Shown piece after piece: positions 27,001-39,402 of a stretch of DNA of 64,000 nt. How positions within the stretch are numbered: position 1 is the stretch's first letter; each line of letters opens with the position of its first letter. The DNA is from Drosophila miranda. Taxonomy: Eukaryota > Arthropoda > Insecta > Diptera > Drosophilidae. Both the position numbers and the translations under genes were made by a program. The stretch covers positions 23,064,001-23,128,000 of the forward strand of contig NC_046675.1 of NCBI RefSeq assembly GCF_003369915.1, in the 5' to 3' direction. The notes under the pieces are model-generated. The model searched no databases, was not told the origin of the DNA, and worked only from the letters and a program-made list of their open reading frames with translations.

Positions 27001-28338
27001 TTACTGTTTTATTGTCTTGGGATCGCGATAGATGCCCGTGAACAGGATCGCCTTGGAGGCGTGATCCCAGATGAGGAACACGAACGGATGGTTGCACTCG
27101 AACTTGGTGGGCTCGATGGGTCGGGCCGAGCGGTAGCTGACCAAAACAGTGGCGGCCGCCGCCGTGCTGCCCTCCTCATCGACCTTGATCTTGGCCACAT
27201 GCTTGGCATCGCCAAACGAAACGCTCCGATCGGTGAAGTCATGGAAAGTGGCAGTCGGTTCGAATATCTTGGTGATTCCCATTTTTGCGAGTATCTAAGA
27301 GATTAAATTTACAGATTAGTAGAGCTAAACGTGGAGCAACACGTGTTCGTGGCTTACGGGGACCAATTCCAGACGCTGCTCGAACTCAAACTTGGGTATC
27401 GACACCTCAATCTCACGTGGCATGGCATTGTCGAGGGACTCCTCCAGGGTTTTGGCATTCAGGCGGGACAGTACGTCCTCCAGGGATCCGCTATTGAAGG
27501 GTGGCAGCACCACTACCATGGACATGTTAGAGTTTGTCTCCTCATCCTCCTCGGCCTCGTTATAGGATGTGCGGTAGGGCATCTGCAGGACATGGGCACG
27601 CAGCTGCTCATCCACGTTATGCAGGAAGGTACCTTTCTGGTGCATCATGGGCACAAACGAGGCGTTCGTGCTGGACGTATAGAAGGGCTTCTGGGCGGTG
27701 TTGTTAACCTCAAACTTGCTGACCCACTGGCCCTTGAAGTAGGCTGCATTGGCCAGAGCCAGTTGGGTGCGGGCATCGATGTCGCCCGGGGCCAGCATGT
27801 CCTTGATCTGATTGTGCGTCTCGGTGGCTATCCAGTCATTGATCTGAATGCGCGACTCCTCGGGCTTACCCTTGAAGTCCAGCTTCACGATTTCGTCGCT
27901 GAAGCGGGTCTCCAGGCAGCTCGCCAGAATCGTTTCCTGATCGAAGTACATGCGGTCCGCCGACGAGAACTCCAGTGGCGACTTCCTGGACCTGGTCTCG
28001 CGGTTCCGCTTCTCCAGGCTGTAGGCGCTGCGCACCATTTCCTTGGACTCGGCCCAGTCCAGGTGAAGGACGCTGCTCAGCTGCTGCTCCGTCTCACCGG
28101 AGGCCCCAAAGTAGGCCAGCAGCAGAGCATGGTAGGTGCTGTACGGCGAGAAGAACACGTTGTCGTTGGGCGTGGACGTGCGGATCACGTCCAGCATGGA
28201 TACGGCAAAGTTCTGCTGACCGCGGTACAGATTCAGGCGCTTCTCCAGGAATTTGTTGTCGGGCTTTACGCTGCAAAGCTCGGCGCTGAGGAACGCCGGG
28301 AGCAGCACCAGAAACAGGGACAGGCTAAGAAGTTTCAT
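27001..28338 (-). CDS. Spn88Ea: Secreted serpin, Spn88Ea/Eb type
   Basis: Serine protease inhibitor of the serpin fold; the fly Spn88Ea (serpin 5) damps Toll signalling and is needed for wing expansion. Two exons, 28338-27358 and 27294-27001, 424 residues. Residues 1-19 are a signal peptide (MKLLSLSLFLVLLPAFLSA), so it is secreted to haemolymph. Core signatures include NVFFSPYSTYHALLLAYFGA (stop at this point), LANAAYFKGQW and FECNHPFVFLIWD near the end. The hinge E-E-G-S-T-A-A-A-A is intact, so it should be inhibitory. Counting 17 residues from the hinge glutamate puts P1-P1' at Ser-Ala in SYRSARP, with Arg at P2; a shift by one or two would give Arg at P1. An acidic insertion (EAEEDEETNSN) is in a surface loop. 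The choice between the 88Ea and 88Eb paralogues is by recall. Confidence 0.85.
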
Positions 28339-31024
28339 TCTGTTTGTACCTGTTGGTTGGCAGGAGGAGAGGAAGGCCTATTAATTAGTGACCTTGAACT
28401 GTGGGCGGGTCTAATATTCAGCGCTCGCGCGTTATCTGTTGCCCCTACGTGACTGGAGCTCAAGATTTTGTTTGCTTGACAATTTATGTTCCGACGACGT
28501 GATTAGAGAGACTGACTCGAGAGCACTCAATTCGGCTAAATTTATGCAGGTTCCAGGCAGAGTTGACATATAATTCTCCCTAAAAACAGATCACCAAATT
28601 TCTTATCACCTTAGACTCATGAATAGTATCCCCTAAAAAAACCATAGATCATGGCAGTAATAAGGTTCAATTTGGGTTTTCCAAATAAATCAAAGTGGGT
28701 GGCAGCCCTGCTGGCAAGCGTAACAACACTCATTTAAAACCGCTTAAGCCGAATCGGGCGGATGATTCACTCCAAAGCAAAGCTTTCCCACTGCGTACAG
28801 TTATAAGTAGATAGGTATTTATCTTTAAACGACCGACAATTGCAACATCTCTCTGCAGGTCGAACAAAAGTGAAAGTTTCCCCGATCTCCCATGTCCCCC
28901 TGCACTGGAAATTCGCAACTATATGGCTGTTGCTGTCATACATAATGAAAAGTTGCTTTGTGCATGCACCGAAGCGAGCATAAAAGAGCAACAGTTAGAG
29001 AGAGAGAAAAAGCTTAAGTACTGGCTAGACTAGGCTTGAAGATATCTTTTATGTGGTCTCCCTGCGTAATTTAGTATCTCTTTTGTATTGTCATTGGTAT
29101 TGCCAGTGGGCTTAGATTACATATTGACCCAACAAAAACTATATACATATACATATATGTATACCCCAGAGCAATAGTGCGTAAAATATTGTTGCTGGCA
29201 AAGCAGGCGCTGTTCCGTTTAGCCAGAAATTTAAGCGCCAGGCTGCAGCTTTTGTACCAGCTGAGCGGTGACGATGTCGCTAACGATTGCGTGATTGCAG
29301 CAAAGCAATGAAAATGGCTTTTGTATTAAAAATAAAAAACCCAAAATTAACATTTCCAGTAACCGGTTGCAGATTCAGAGCAGAGCCAGATAGAGAGACA
29401 GAGGCCCTCCAGAGATCGAAGAGACACCGCCGACACAACGTGATTCATAGACGGGACGGGACAAATAAATGGTCGGCGCTATACACCCGTATTTTAGCGC
29501 GTGTGTACTCATTGTTGACCCTGTACGAGTATTGGCGATTTTGTAATTGGTTTTTCTGCTGTTTGTATTTTTACTGTACGAGTATATTGACGTATTGTTT
29601 GCGTGATGCGCGCCTGCGCCGCCGCCGTTGAAGCTCTTGCGATCTGCACCCACTTGTAGTTGAAGTGGGAGACGAGACGGGTTTTTGGGAAAATCCCAAT
29701 TATTGAACAACAATTTATTATGAATACTCGTAGGGGAAGACTCTCAGGCTGTCAGCTTAAAAAGCTGCACTGAACTTGGCTTTAAATAGATCTTTACTGT
29801 TTCATTGGAATTGCTTAGTTTTTTGTTTAGTTTTTTTATTCTTGCGAATTTCTGTGAACTCTTGTGTCACCTTCCTGGAATTCTTCGCGATCCCTTGAAA
29901 CTGACCTCCGATTGATCTCAATCAAGACCATTTAAAATCAATGCTGATAACCATTCCAATTGAAACGCTGCTTCATTGGCAACTCCGCGGAAAAAATCCA
30001 AAAAATTATTATAAATACGAAATAGCGCAATTCATTGCCTCATTTAAATTGCGGGCGACAAATATGTACATTTAATTACATTGATATACGCGTATACAGA
30101 CACACAGGGCACTGAGGCATATAGATATGCTGATTAAAATTGCGAAACTATACTACAAAAAGGCTATGACTCGCACTGGGTTCAATCTTTCTAGCACAAA
30201 TATTGGTACTATAACTACCGATGAATAACAATTCAGTAATATAATGTACCTTATTTTATATACCGAAATTGTTATGGAAACTTGTCCGGGGCGGTTGCGT
30301 TTTTTAACTGAATTGAGTTTAATTATTAAAATGCAAAAGCTTCCCAAGCGCGGCTTCGGTGTATATATATTGGTTGATATCGATAGCCAGCAGTTTTCAG
30401 CTGTTTTAAGAGCTTTGCGATTATAATGGGCGTATGACACTAGACTTTGCTAACTGAATCACTTTTATGATCTAATTTTGCTACTCTAACTGGCTCTGCT
30501 GGTTAAAGATATAATGCGTGCGTGAGCGACCTTGATCAGGGATCAGTGATTTCTTACAATAGTTGTACTGAACGCACATGATAAGTGATTTATCCATAAT
30601 GATTTTCAGTACGATACCTTAATTATGTTAATAATAATACGTTTGCGATGGCCTGATGTATCATAGGCGTTTACCAAAACTCAAAACTCAAAACCTAATC
30701 CTGTCCTGTTGAAATCACACAATAATTCACTTCACATTGTGGCTCCTGCGAACACAATTATCTATACTCCCGGGCATTTTTTTTAATTCCACAATTGTGA
30801 TGGCTTTCCTTCGATGTAGTCCGCGATAGCTGGTCGCCGGTAGTAGAATTTCATCGCTGCACATATCGGTAAAAAACGTCACAACTATCGACTGCCGCTT
30901 TTTTCATCCCTAAGTAAGGAGTTTACCAACACTAGTAAGCAACCACCGCTATCGCTGTCGCGAAATTGACAACAAAACAAAATTGGGCGATAAACAAACC
31001 GAATTTGTTAGCAAATTAGAAACT
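28339..31024. other. Intergenic region between serpin and Mau2
   Basis: Divergent promoter space. It contains CATAAAAG followed by a GAGA run at 28979-29010 with no gene downstream that I can find, and a DRE with an E-box core motif at 30378-30406. Open frames here (29287-29631, 30153-30440) are not recognisable and start at non-ATG codons or have poor composition. Confidence 0.45.
30378..30406. promoter_or_regulatory. DRE plus E-box core promoter motif
   Basis: A perfect TATCGATA (30378-30385, DREF binding consensus) is followed 11 bases later by TTCAGCTGTT (30397-30406, one or two bases from the housekeeping E-box motif). The pair resembles a housekeeping promoter, about 620 bases upstream of the Mau2 start codon. 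It may drive Mau2 with a long leader or an unseen transcript. Confidence 0.45.
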
Positions 31025-32951
31025 ATGAGTACAACGAACACCGCGGCAGCGTCACAAGACGCCTGCTACATATCGCTGCTCGGCCTGGCCGAATACTTTC
31101 GAACCTCCCAGCCGCCAAACGTGAAGAAGTGCATCCAGTGCCTGCAAGCGCTCTTCACATTCACGCCGCCATCAAAAGTGGAAGCGCGAACGCACCTACA
31201 AATGGGACAGATCCTGATGGCGTACACAAAGAATATAGACATGGCGAGGCAGCACCTGGAAAAGGCCTGGAACATTGCGGAGCCGCTGATGAATTTTGAT
31301 GATGTGAAATTCGACACTGCGTCGGTTTTGGCCCAACTGCATCTGCAGACGGACCAGAGCTCCCACACGGCCAAGGCCATGCTGCGGCGGGCGGTGGAAC
31401 TGTCACAGCACAACGTCTACTGGCACTGCAAACTGCTGCTCCAGCTCTCACAGATCCATGCCAGCGATCGGGAATACTCGCTCGCGTCCGAATTGCTGGC
31501 CGTGGGCGCCGAGTCTGCGGAAGAGGCGGGGGCCACGTACCTGAAAGTGCTCTTTCTGCTCTCCCGAGCCATGATCCTGATGATAGAGCGGAAAACGAAC
31601 GATGTGCTGGCACTGCTGAACACCGCGGGACAAATAATCGACAATAACATACCTAATCCGCACCAGAAGGAGTATCTGAAAGTGTTCTTCCTTGTCCTGC
31701 AGGTCTGCTACTACCTGGCCCTGGGCCAGGTCAAGACCGTCAAGCCCAGCCTTAAGCAGCTCCAGATGTCGATACAAACGATAATGGCACCCAACTGGCC
31801 GACGGACGAGGCCATCTTTGGAGTCAATCAACTGGAGATGTTTGTGTGGCTTCCGAAAGAGCAGCTCTACGTACTCGTTTACCTCGTTACCGTGTCCCAC
31901 TCGATGATGGCCGGGTACATGGACAAGGCGCAAAAGTACACGGAGAAAGCTTTGACACAGATCGAAAAACTAAAGATGCAGGAGGACAAGCCCATCCTGT
32001 CGGTGTTCAAGGTGATCCTGCTCGAGCATATCGTGATGTGCCGCATGGTAATGGGCAACCGAGAGCTGGCCATAAGAGAGATAGCGGCCGCACGGGATGT
32101 CTGCCTGGCTGTCCCGCATCGGAGTCTGCTGAAGCGGCACTCGGCACAGCTGCACTGCCTAATCGGGTTGTATTCGATGTCCACGAGTTTCTTTGAGCAC
32201 GCCGAACGACAGTTTCTGGTCTGTGTGAACGAGACGACGGAGCGGGACCTGAAACTCTTTGCCAATCTCAATTTGGCCATTATCTATCTGCGGACCAAGC
32301 GGGACGCGGATCTGAAGCAAATACTCGATGCCGTCTCGACGGAGAACACGCACACGTATAGCAGCCAAGCGCTGATGGGTGGCTTCTACTATGTCCAGGG
32401 GCTGCATGCCTTCCACAAGAACAGCTTCCATGAGGCCAAGTGAGTGCCGGATCGAGTAATCCTTCAGGCCAGACATTTATTAATCCTTTATCCTGCATTA
32501 CAGGCGGTTTCTGAGGGAAACCCTCAAGATGGCCAATGCCGAGGACCTGAATAGATTGACAAGCTGCTCGCTGGTGCTCCTCTCGCATGTGTTCCTCAGC
32601 ATTGGCAACTCCAAGGAGAGCATGAACATGGTGACGCCGGCCATGCAGCTGGCCAGCAAGATACCCGACATACATGTCCAGCTCTGGGGCTCGGCAATAC
32701 TCAAGGATCTGCATCGCATGTCGAAGGATGCGCAGCACGAGAAGGACGCCTATGCGAATCATGTGAAATACTCGGAGAACCTGATAGCCGACCAGCGAAA
32801 GTGTGTCCAGAGTGCGCACCATGAGCTGGTCAATTGGTTCCAGGGCGATCCGCCCGTAACGAGCGGTGCCGCCGCCCTCATACTGTCCGAAATACCCACC
32901 ACCTCAGCCCTGCAGCCGACGACGGGGCAGCAGTTCGGACAGTTCTATTAA
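31025..32951 (+). CDS. Mau2: Cohesin loading complex subunit Mau2 (Scc4)
   Basis: Partner of Nipped-B (Scc2/NIPBL); together they load cohesin on chromatin for sister cohesion and gene control. Two exons, 31025-32439 and 32504-32951, 620 residues, against about 613 in human MAU2. The start is the ATG giving [20 protein letters not shown], with the strongly conserved segment [20 protein letters not shown] at about 20-40. The rest is a stack of TPR-like helical hairpins (for example [39 protein letters not shown]), as known for Scc4. The intron is short with a gtgagt donor, phase 2, and joins EAK to [10 protein letters not shown]. It ends in GQQFGQFY. The serpin upstream is transcribed the other way; the zinc-finger gene downstream converges with only 251 bases between stops. 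Confidence 0.95.
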
Positions 32952-33202
32952 CGATTCAGATGCAATTTATGTTTAAGGATCTTTCTTTTATTTTTACCAA
33001 CCTTTAGGCGTATAAGACTAAAAGATGCTCTTCAAAAAATGTCTAATTTGTCGTAGATTCCCGCAGGGAGGTGGACATGTGTGCTTAAAGATACCTATAG
33101 TTTAAAATCTATCTGTGGATATGATTTGTCTGAATGATCAGGAGTCGGTGTCAGTGTCGTTTCTGTGATGTGCATATTAACCTAATTCTTCTTTTATATC
33201 CC

Positions 33203-35148
33203 TTATAGCATCAATGTCGAATTCGTCACTTCAGTGAGCTCATCATCCAGGGTCCCCCCATTCCCATTCTCCTTGTTGCTGAGCAGCGTAAAGTGCATCA
33301 AGCGCTTGTCCTCCTGCTCGTGTATGGCCAAATGTGTGCGCATCTCTGGCATTGATTTGAACTCCTCGCTGCACACCGGACAAATGTAGATCTTGTCGCC
33401 CTGATGGGTCTTCTGATGCATCTGGCAATCGCCGCGTTGTGTGAAGGTCTTCGAGCAGAAGGGGCACACATAGGGACGCTCGCCTGTGTGGGTGCGTCGA
33501 TGATTCTTGAGCACATTAAGCGCCGTAAAGCGCATGGGACACAAGTCGCAGGCATAGGGTCGCTCGCCGGTGTGTTTCCGCTTGTGCTTGGCCAGCGAGC
33601 AGCTCGTCGTAAACTTGGACATGCACACCTCACACTCGAACGGCTTGACGCCGGTGTGGGTGCGGGCATGGGAGGTAAGCTCCGCTTTGGTTACAAACGA
33701 ATGCGGACACTCGGTGCACTTGAAGCTCTTGATATCCGAGTGACGCAACTTGTGCTGGCGCAGATTGGCATTTTGGGTGAAGCTCTTGCCACAAATGTTG
33801 CACAGGAATGGCTTCTCCCCGGTGTGGATGCGCATGTGATCCCGCAGGGTTGATAGCATGGTAAACACTGCAAAAAGTAACCAATCAGAAAGGATTGATG
33901 GCTGTTTTTCAAGCGGAATCTCTTACCCTTCTTACAAACACTGCACTGATTGCGCAGGTTCCTTTTGTGGCCCTGCACCATGTGCTTGCCCAGCTGCTCC
34001 TTGGAATCGTACAGCATTCCGCACTCCTGGCAATTGAATGTGCCATGGGTGGCCTGGTGCTCGGCCAGATGTTCGGGGGAAACGAACACTCGCTCGCATT
34101 CGTTGCAGGGATAATTGCGATTGATGCACCCCTTCTGTCGACGATGTATCATCAGGGATTTCTCCAAGGCAAAGCCAGCATTGCAGCGATCACACTGATA
34201 CTTTAGATCCATTATTTCTCCATGGGTGATGCTGACCTTGATCAGTTTTGGGAGCGGTGCCACCATTTCTGCTGTGGATTGATCTTCAATTTGTTTTTCG
34301 GCCTGGCGACGTCGTGAGGTTCTCTTGGCCGGTGTTGGCAAAGATTTTGCCTCTGGCTCTGAGTCTTCTATTTCCCGTTTGGGTGACTGCTTAACCTGCT
34401 CGTGCTGCTGAAGAAGCAGTTTGGCGACACTTCTTCGTGTTCTTAACTGCGGTTTGGAAGTCTGTGCGGGTTCGGGTGTCTCTGTGTCACTGTCGGGGGC
34501 CTCGAATAGGGCTATATTACATTCTGTTATCTTCTGGGTCTCGGGCTCGAGTTTATACACAGTGGTATCTTTTTCATTTTCCTCCTTTTCCGCAGCCTCG
34601 ACGGGTAGCTCGTAGTCAAAAACCTCACACTCTTCGCCGTCTTCTTCTGTATCCTCCTCTTCGGGGGCAGAGCTAGACTTATCTAGACTGGTATTCTGTG
34701 CGGCATCTGTGGTGGGAACAGACGTGGTCTGCACTCCAGTTGTGGCTGTTGTCGGGGCACAGGGTTCGGTGGTCTGTACGGCCTTCTCGGCAGAGTCCAC
34801 AAACTTTGTGGGGGCGAAATCGGGCTCCTCCGGCAGGGCATTTGGCAGCAGCTGGCGAAGGGTTCGACTGGAGTTTTCGCACTTGATCTTAAACGTGTAG
34901 CAGTGGTTTATTTCACTCAGGCAGCTCAGGCAGACCCGTTTGGGCAGATTATCCTCGGGGCGCGGCTGTCAAATGGAAGGATTAGGATTGTTGCGGTTTT
35001 GTTTTTATCGTCCGACGCCTTCGCGTACCTTCGTTTTGGTGAACTGCTTGAGCATATCGGCCAGGCAGCTGCCTACTCCGCCCTCATAAATGGATAGAAA
35101 CGGCCCAGTCAGACTCAAGCAGGTCAGGCAAATCTTCTCCACATCCAT
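33203..35148 (-). CDS. ZAD C2H2 zinc-finger transcription factor
   Basis: A ZAD-ZnF protein, the large insect family of DNA-binding nuclear proteins. Exons 35148-35029, 34965-33927 and 33867-33203, 607 residues. The N-terminal ZAD (about 1-75) shows its two cysteine pairs, CLTC near residue 7 and CLSC in the second exon, and mediates dimerisation. A long acidic, Thr/Glu-rich linker follows. From about 235 there are ten C2H2 fingers: the first is irregular (C-x2-C ... H-x5-C in place of the second His). Finger four is split by intron 2 (CSVCKK joined to VFTMLSTLRDHMRIH). Fingers 5-9 have TGEKPF/TGERPY-type linkers, so they probably bind DNA in tandem. It does not match a fly gene I can name. 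Confidence 0.88.
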
Positions 35149-35604
35149 TTTTATGGACAATTTCTGCGAAAACAACAATTAAAAGATAATACAAACACTC
35201 GCAGCAGCAGACAGCGCGCTTGGCGTTGCCAAATCAGTGCGGGTGTAGCCATTTTCTAGCAATCAACTTTGAAAATAGCCAGAACTAACTATAGAAAAGC
35301 TAAACTGTGCAGAACGAATTGAATTTCAATGGTTTTAATTCAGATTTGTGCTTATATTAGATAAAAGAGGCCTGTTCTCAATCTGCAATTATATTGCTCA
35401 TACTCATTTTAAATATTTGTTTGAATATTGTATTTTATTTTTATTGTTGTATATATATATTATTATATACATATTTTAAAATGGAAAAAAGGCTAACAAG
35501 CAGTTCAAATGGATAGAGCTGCCACTCTTTAAGAAACACAGCTGTTTTCCTCGCCGGCATATAAATAAAATAATAATAAAAGTACGAAATATTCAACGTT
35601 GATT
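35149..35604. other. Shared promoter region of ZAD gene and TMEM141-like gene
   Basis: 456 bases between divergent start codons, AT-rich with a (TA)n tract near 35449-35475. ACAGCTGTTTT near 35541 resembles the housekeeping E-box motif, 65 bases upstream of the TMEM141-like start. Confidence 0.4.
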
Positions 35605-35976
35605 ATGAACGATATCAAACAGTTGAAGGATCAGCAACGCGACAAACATCCCGGATTCGATGCCTACCTGGATTGCATGACCCGGTCCCTCTTCACGGGT
35701 TTGGCCACATTCTGCTTGGGTGCGTCGTAGTAGTTTTCCTTCTCAGTGCCAATATTGCATAATAAATTACAAATTACAGGCTTTTCCGGCACCTATTTTG
35801 CTCAGAAAATAATTCAATCGAAGATCCGCTACCCGGCAAAGTATAACATTTTGGTCGCCTCGCTTGTGGCCACCGGCATCTCGTATCAGACGACATCATC
35901 TCGCACCAGATCTTGCCAAGCCGCATGGATGGCCTTTGAGGACAAGCATACGATACTGAAGGAGGAAACCTTTTAG
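35605..35976 (+). CDS. TMEM141-like small membrane protein
   Basis: Two exons, 35605-35719 and 35780-35976, 103 residues. The pattern K-H-P-G-F-x-x-Y-x-x-C near residues 14-24, a first hydrophobic helix (SLFTGLATFCLGFSGTYFAQ), K-I-R-Y-P, a second helix (YNILVASLVATGISY) and a Cys/Trp motif (CQAAWMAFED) match the TMEM141 family in order and length (human 108 residues). Molecular function is not established; two membrane helices are predicted by eye. It lies 36 bases upstream of the GTPBP6-like start codon on the same strand, so the two share a very tight head-to-tail arrangement. Confidence 0.8.
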
Positions 35977-36011
35977 CAATTGCAATTTGCAATTCCCAAT
36001 TAGCTTTAGTT

Positions 36012-37715
36012 ATGACTAGTCTTAGGCCGCTGATGCGCCTGGCCAGGGCTCTCCCACTGCGTCCCGCTATGGTGGGAGTCCTTCATTCACGCTTTAAGTA
36101 CACTCAGCATCAGGGCGTCAAGGGCATAAGGAATCGGAAGAGCTTCTTTGAGGCGCAAATGCAGGCGGGACAGCACGGCGATGAAGATTACGAGGACGCG
36201 GAGCGAGGAGATTCCAATGGGAATCTGGCTGACATGCGCTTTCTGGATGATCGGTAAGTGTGTACTTTGCAATCGATAGAGAACACTCATTTCTTACTGA
36301 ATTCCTTTTTGACAGCGCCTACGATGAGGTGGCCGGCGGTGCCATGCGCATAAGCCGCGACATAGCCAGCGCCCAGCAGGTGCTCATCCTTCAGCCGTAT
36401 GTAAAGTGGTCCGCGAAAAGGCAAAACACCCCTAGCGACGTTCGACCGGAGGATCAGTTGGCCGAGGCCAGCGCTTTGATACACTCCCTGCCCAATTGGC
36501 AAGTGGCAAAGGCCCTTAAGGTTCCCCTGGAGAGTCTCGAGCGGAAGACTCTCTTCGGCAGCGGCAAAATGGTGGAGCTGAAGGCCCTGATAGCGGATCT
36601 GCGTCAGGAGAAGCATCTCACCTGCCTATTCGTGAGCAAGGGAACGCTCTCCTTCGCCCAGAAACGTTTCCTCGAAGCAGAATTCCGTCTGCCCGTGATG
36701 GATCGCTATTCGGTGGTTATACAAATCCTCCGGCTGCATGCCACCACCGCGGAGGCTCGTCTCCAGGTAGCCATGGCCGAGCTGCCGTACATTTGGTCGC
36801 AGGCCAAGGATGCCAGCGTGACGCAGACGCGTCGTCAGGGCTACTCCTTGACCGATCTGCAGAAGGAAATCCTCCGCACTCGGGAGCGCAAATTGCGCGC
36901 AGAGCTGGACAGGGTTCGGCGTCAACGGCAGCTGCTGCGACAGAAACGCAAGCAGCAGAATTATCCGATTGTGGCAGTGGTGGGCTATACGAATGCTGGC
37001 AAGACATCCCTAATCAAGGCTTTGACGGTGGAGGATGCCCTGCAGCCGCGCAACCAACTGTTTGCAACCCTCGATGTGACGGCCCATGCGGGACAGCTGC
37101 CGTGCAATCTGCAGGTGATCTACATGGACACGGTGGGCTTTATGTCCGATCTACCAACTGGTCTGTTCGAATGTTTTGTAGCCACTCTGGAGGACGCCAT
37201 GCTGGCGGTGAGTCTTTTCCCTCACAAGTATACCTTTCGGTTCAGTTAAAGGTATTTTTTCCTTCCTTTAGGATGTCATTGTGCATGTGCAGGACCTCTC
37301 GCACCCCTGTCATGCGGCCCAACGCAGCCACGTGGAGTCCACCCTCCGTTCTTTGGCCTTCAATGTGTCTGGCGGTGACCCAACCACCAGTCAATTGCCA
37401 CCGATCATAAACGTGTACAACAAATGCGACTTGGTGTCTCAGCCATCGTCGGATGCTGCTGTTCATCATATCTCTGCTAGAGCCCAGACCGGACTGGAGC
37501 CACTGCTGGCTGACATAGAGGAGCAGATACTGGCCGCCACGGGGCGACGCAAGCTGCAGATGCGTGTGCCCAGCGGTGGCCCTGAAATGGCGTGGCTCTA
37601 TAAGAATGCTGCCGTTGTGGACACCGTGGCGGATGAGGCAAATCCCAACCGTCTGATGATGCATGTGGTCATCAGCCACCGCACCCTGGACCAATTCAAG
37701 AGGGAGTTCTTGTGA
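36012..37715 (+). CDS. GTPBP6/HflX-like GTPase, probably mitochondrial
   Basis: HflX-type GTP-binding protein; human GTPBP6 splits and helps assemble mitochondrial ribosomes. Exons 36012-36253, 36316-37207 and 37272-37715, 525 residues. The start MTSLRPLMRLARALPLRP is Arg/Leu-rich with no acid residues for over 30 positions, a good mitochondrial presequence. The HflX N-terminal domain (about 100-220) has GSGKMVELK and DRYSVVIQILRLHATTAEAR, then a basic coiled coil (RERKLRAELDRVRRQRQLLR). The G domain has G1 GYTNAGKT (about 303-310), G2 area FATLD, G3 DTVGF and G4 NKCD. G1 reads GKTS rather than the usual GKST. Phases of both introns close. The stop is followed by an AT-rich 3' region. Confidence 0.88.
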
Positions 37716-39402
37716 TCTTTCTAAATTCTTTATTATTGCTCTGGTTTCTTTTGTTTAATTAGTGGTTAGGATTGGTGTTGTTTCACTGTTAAGATCTATG
37801 ATAAAAATAAAAATTTGCTACCACAAAAATAAATCAAACGTGTCTAAAATAGAACATTTATACATACTATATTGCTCTTTACAGACTTCCCTTGTGCTGT
37901 GTGGATCCCGGTACGCATCTAAGGAACTCTTTGTCGAACCCGAATGATCCATAATTATATTATTCTATAGCTAATCCGAAATAGTGCCCGCGCGACTCTT
38001 GCATTGGCACAGTAGAACTATACAAAAATATGGTATTTCCGGTGATGGGAATGTACTAAAAATAAAAACTCAACCAACTTAAAATAACAAAACAGAATTA
38101 AAAACTAAATGCAGATGAAATGTACAAAAAACGAATGCTCCATAAACTATACGATTAAATATAAAATACATGTACTTTTTTTAGCCCGTTTTATACCTCG
38201 CAATATTAAAAGTTTTAGATTTTTTTATCTGTTCAAATATTAGGATAAACATGTCAAGATTATTCCAACTCTAAATGGAAACAAATCTTGTGTGATGTTA
38301 ATCTTGTTTTTCGTTAAAAATTGGTATTTACAGAAATTAAAAAATTTTCAATTTGATTTCGATACTAAAAAGTACTACATTGTACTTTTCCGATGCATTT
38401 TTGTGTTAAATTTGGATGGGGAAAAAAAATAAATAAAATGTTTGCGAAAAAATATCCCAAAAATGAAAAAGAAATGTGTACAATGTGTGATGCTTTTTAA
38501 GTTGAATTTGAATATATAAAAGTATGTAGAAGCATTATGTTTTTAATAATTATTCAAATGCGGGACAAAAATAATTTGGTTGTATTTCGCGATACTTTTA
38601 CATACTAAAAATTTGATTTTAAAAACAAATTTGTGCATTACAATTTAAAAAAAAAAGTAATTGATAGATATTAAAATAAAATTTGTTCTTTAAAATTCTG
38701 TATTTTAAAACAAAATTGTGCATTCACTTACAATTGTGCAATCCCACTTACGACAGAAAATAATTATCCTATATAAAATATGTCACTTGTTCTGATTCAA
38801 TTTAAATCTAAAAAAAAACACCCTCAAATATTAAACTAGTTCTTGGTATTCAAATAATTTCCTAATTGATTTTGAGTCTTGTTTGCTTTGTGTCCGAATT
38901 TTGTTTGGCAAGAAAAAGGGTTTCGTTTTCCTTTTGTGTGCTAAAATGTATTCTAAATTATTTTGTGTCATGCGAAAGTGCAACCTGCGTTCGGCAGCAG
39001 GCTTTCTAAAAATCGTTCGCCTACAAAAATTAGATTTTGTGTTTTAAGAATTTTTTTTCTGGCTTTTTTGTGGGTTGAAATGATTCATATCTTAAACCTA
39101 AAGATATTTGCTAAAGACACACTACAGCCAGAACCCCTGAACCCAGAACCAGGCATATACTGGACGACTCCTTAAGCCTACGTTGGGGAATGCGTTGAGG
39201 ATGATGCAATGAGCCAACGCAGCAGTTGCCAGAGCGGCGCCAAAATCACAAAAACAAACAGTATGCAGATGATGCGACAATTCTTGAGCAGGCCGACAAT
39301 GAAACGAATGAATTGGATGAACAAAGCAATGGAAATTGTACTAGAATGTGTGGAGGATGGTGGCTGATTGGCGGGAGCCAGTACGCCGTTTGCCATTGCC
39401 AG
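37716..39402. other. AT-rich 3' region between GTPBP6-like and Gnpat genes
   Basis: Convergent 3' space of 1.7 kb, very AT-rich at 38160-38900, with several AATAAA-type signals. No coding potential seen. Confidence 0.5.

Noticed and set aside
27331-28452. 373-codon open frame on the + strand
   Set aside because: It is the antisense of the serpin exon, caused by GC-rich coding sequence; no domain and a poor leader.
29287-29631. 114-codon + strand frame before Mau2
   Set aside because: Begins at TTG, is hydrophobic then ends in an Arg run, and has no family resemblance.
31161-31613. Minus-strand frame of 150 codons within Mau2
   Set aside because: Shadow of the Mau2 coding exon; Pro/Arg/Ala-rich text typical of antisense frames.
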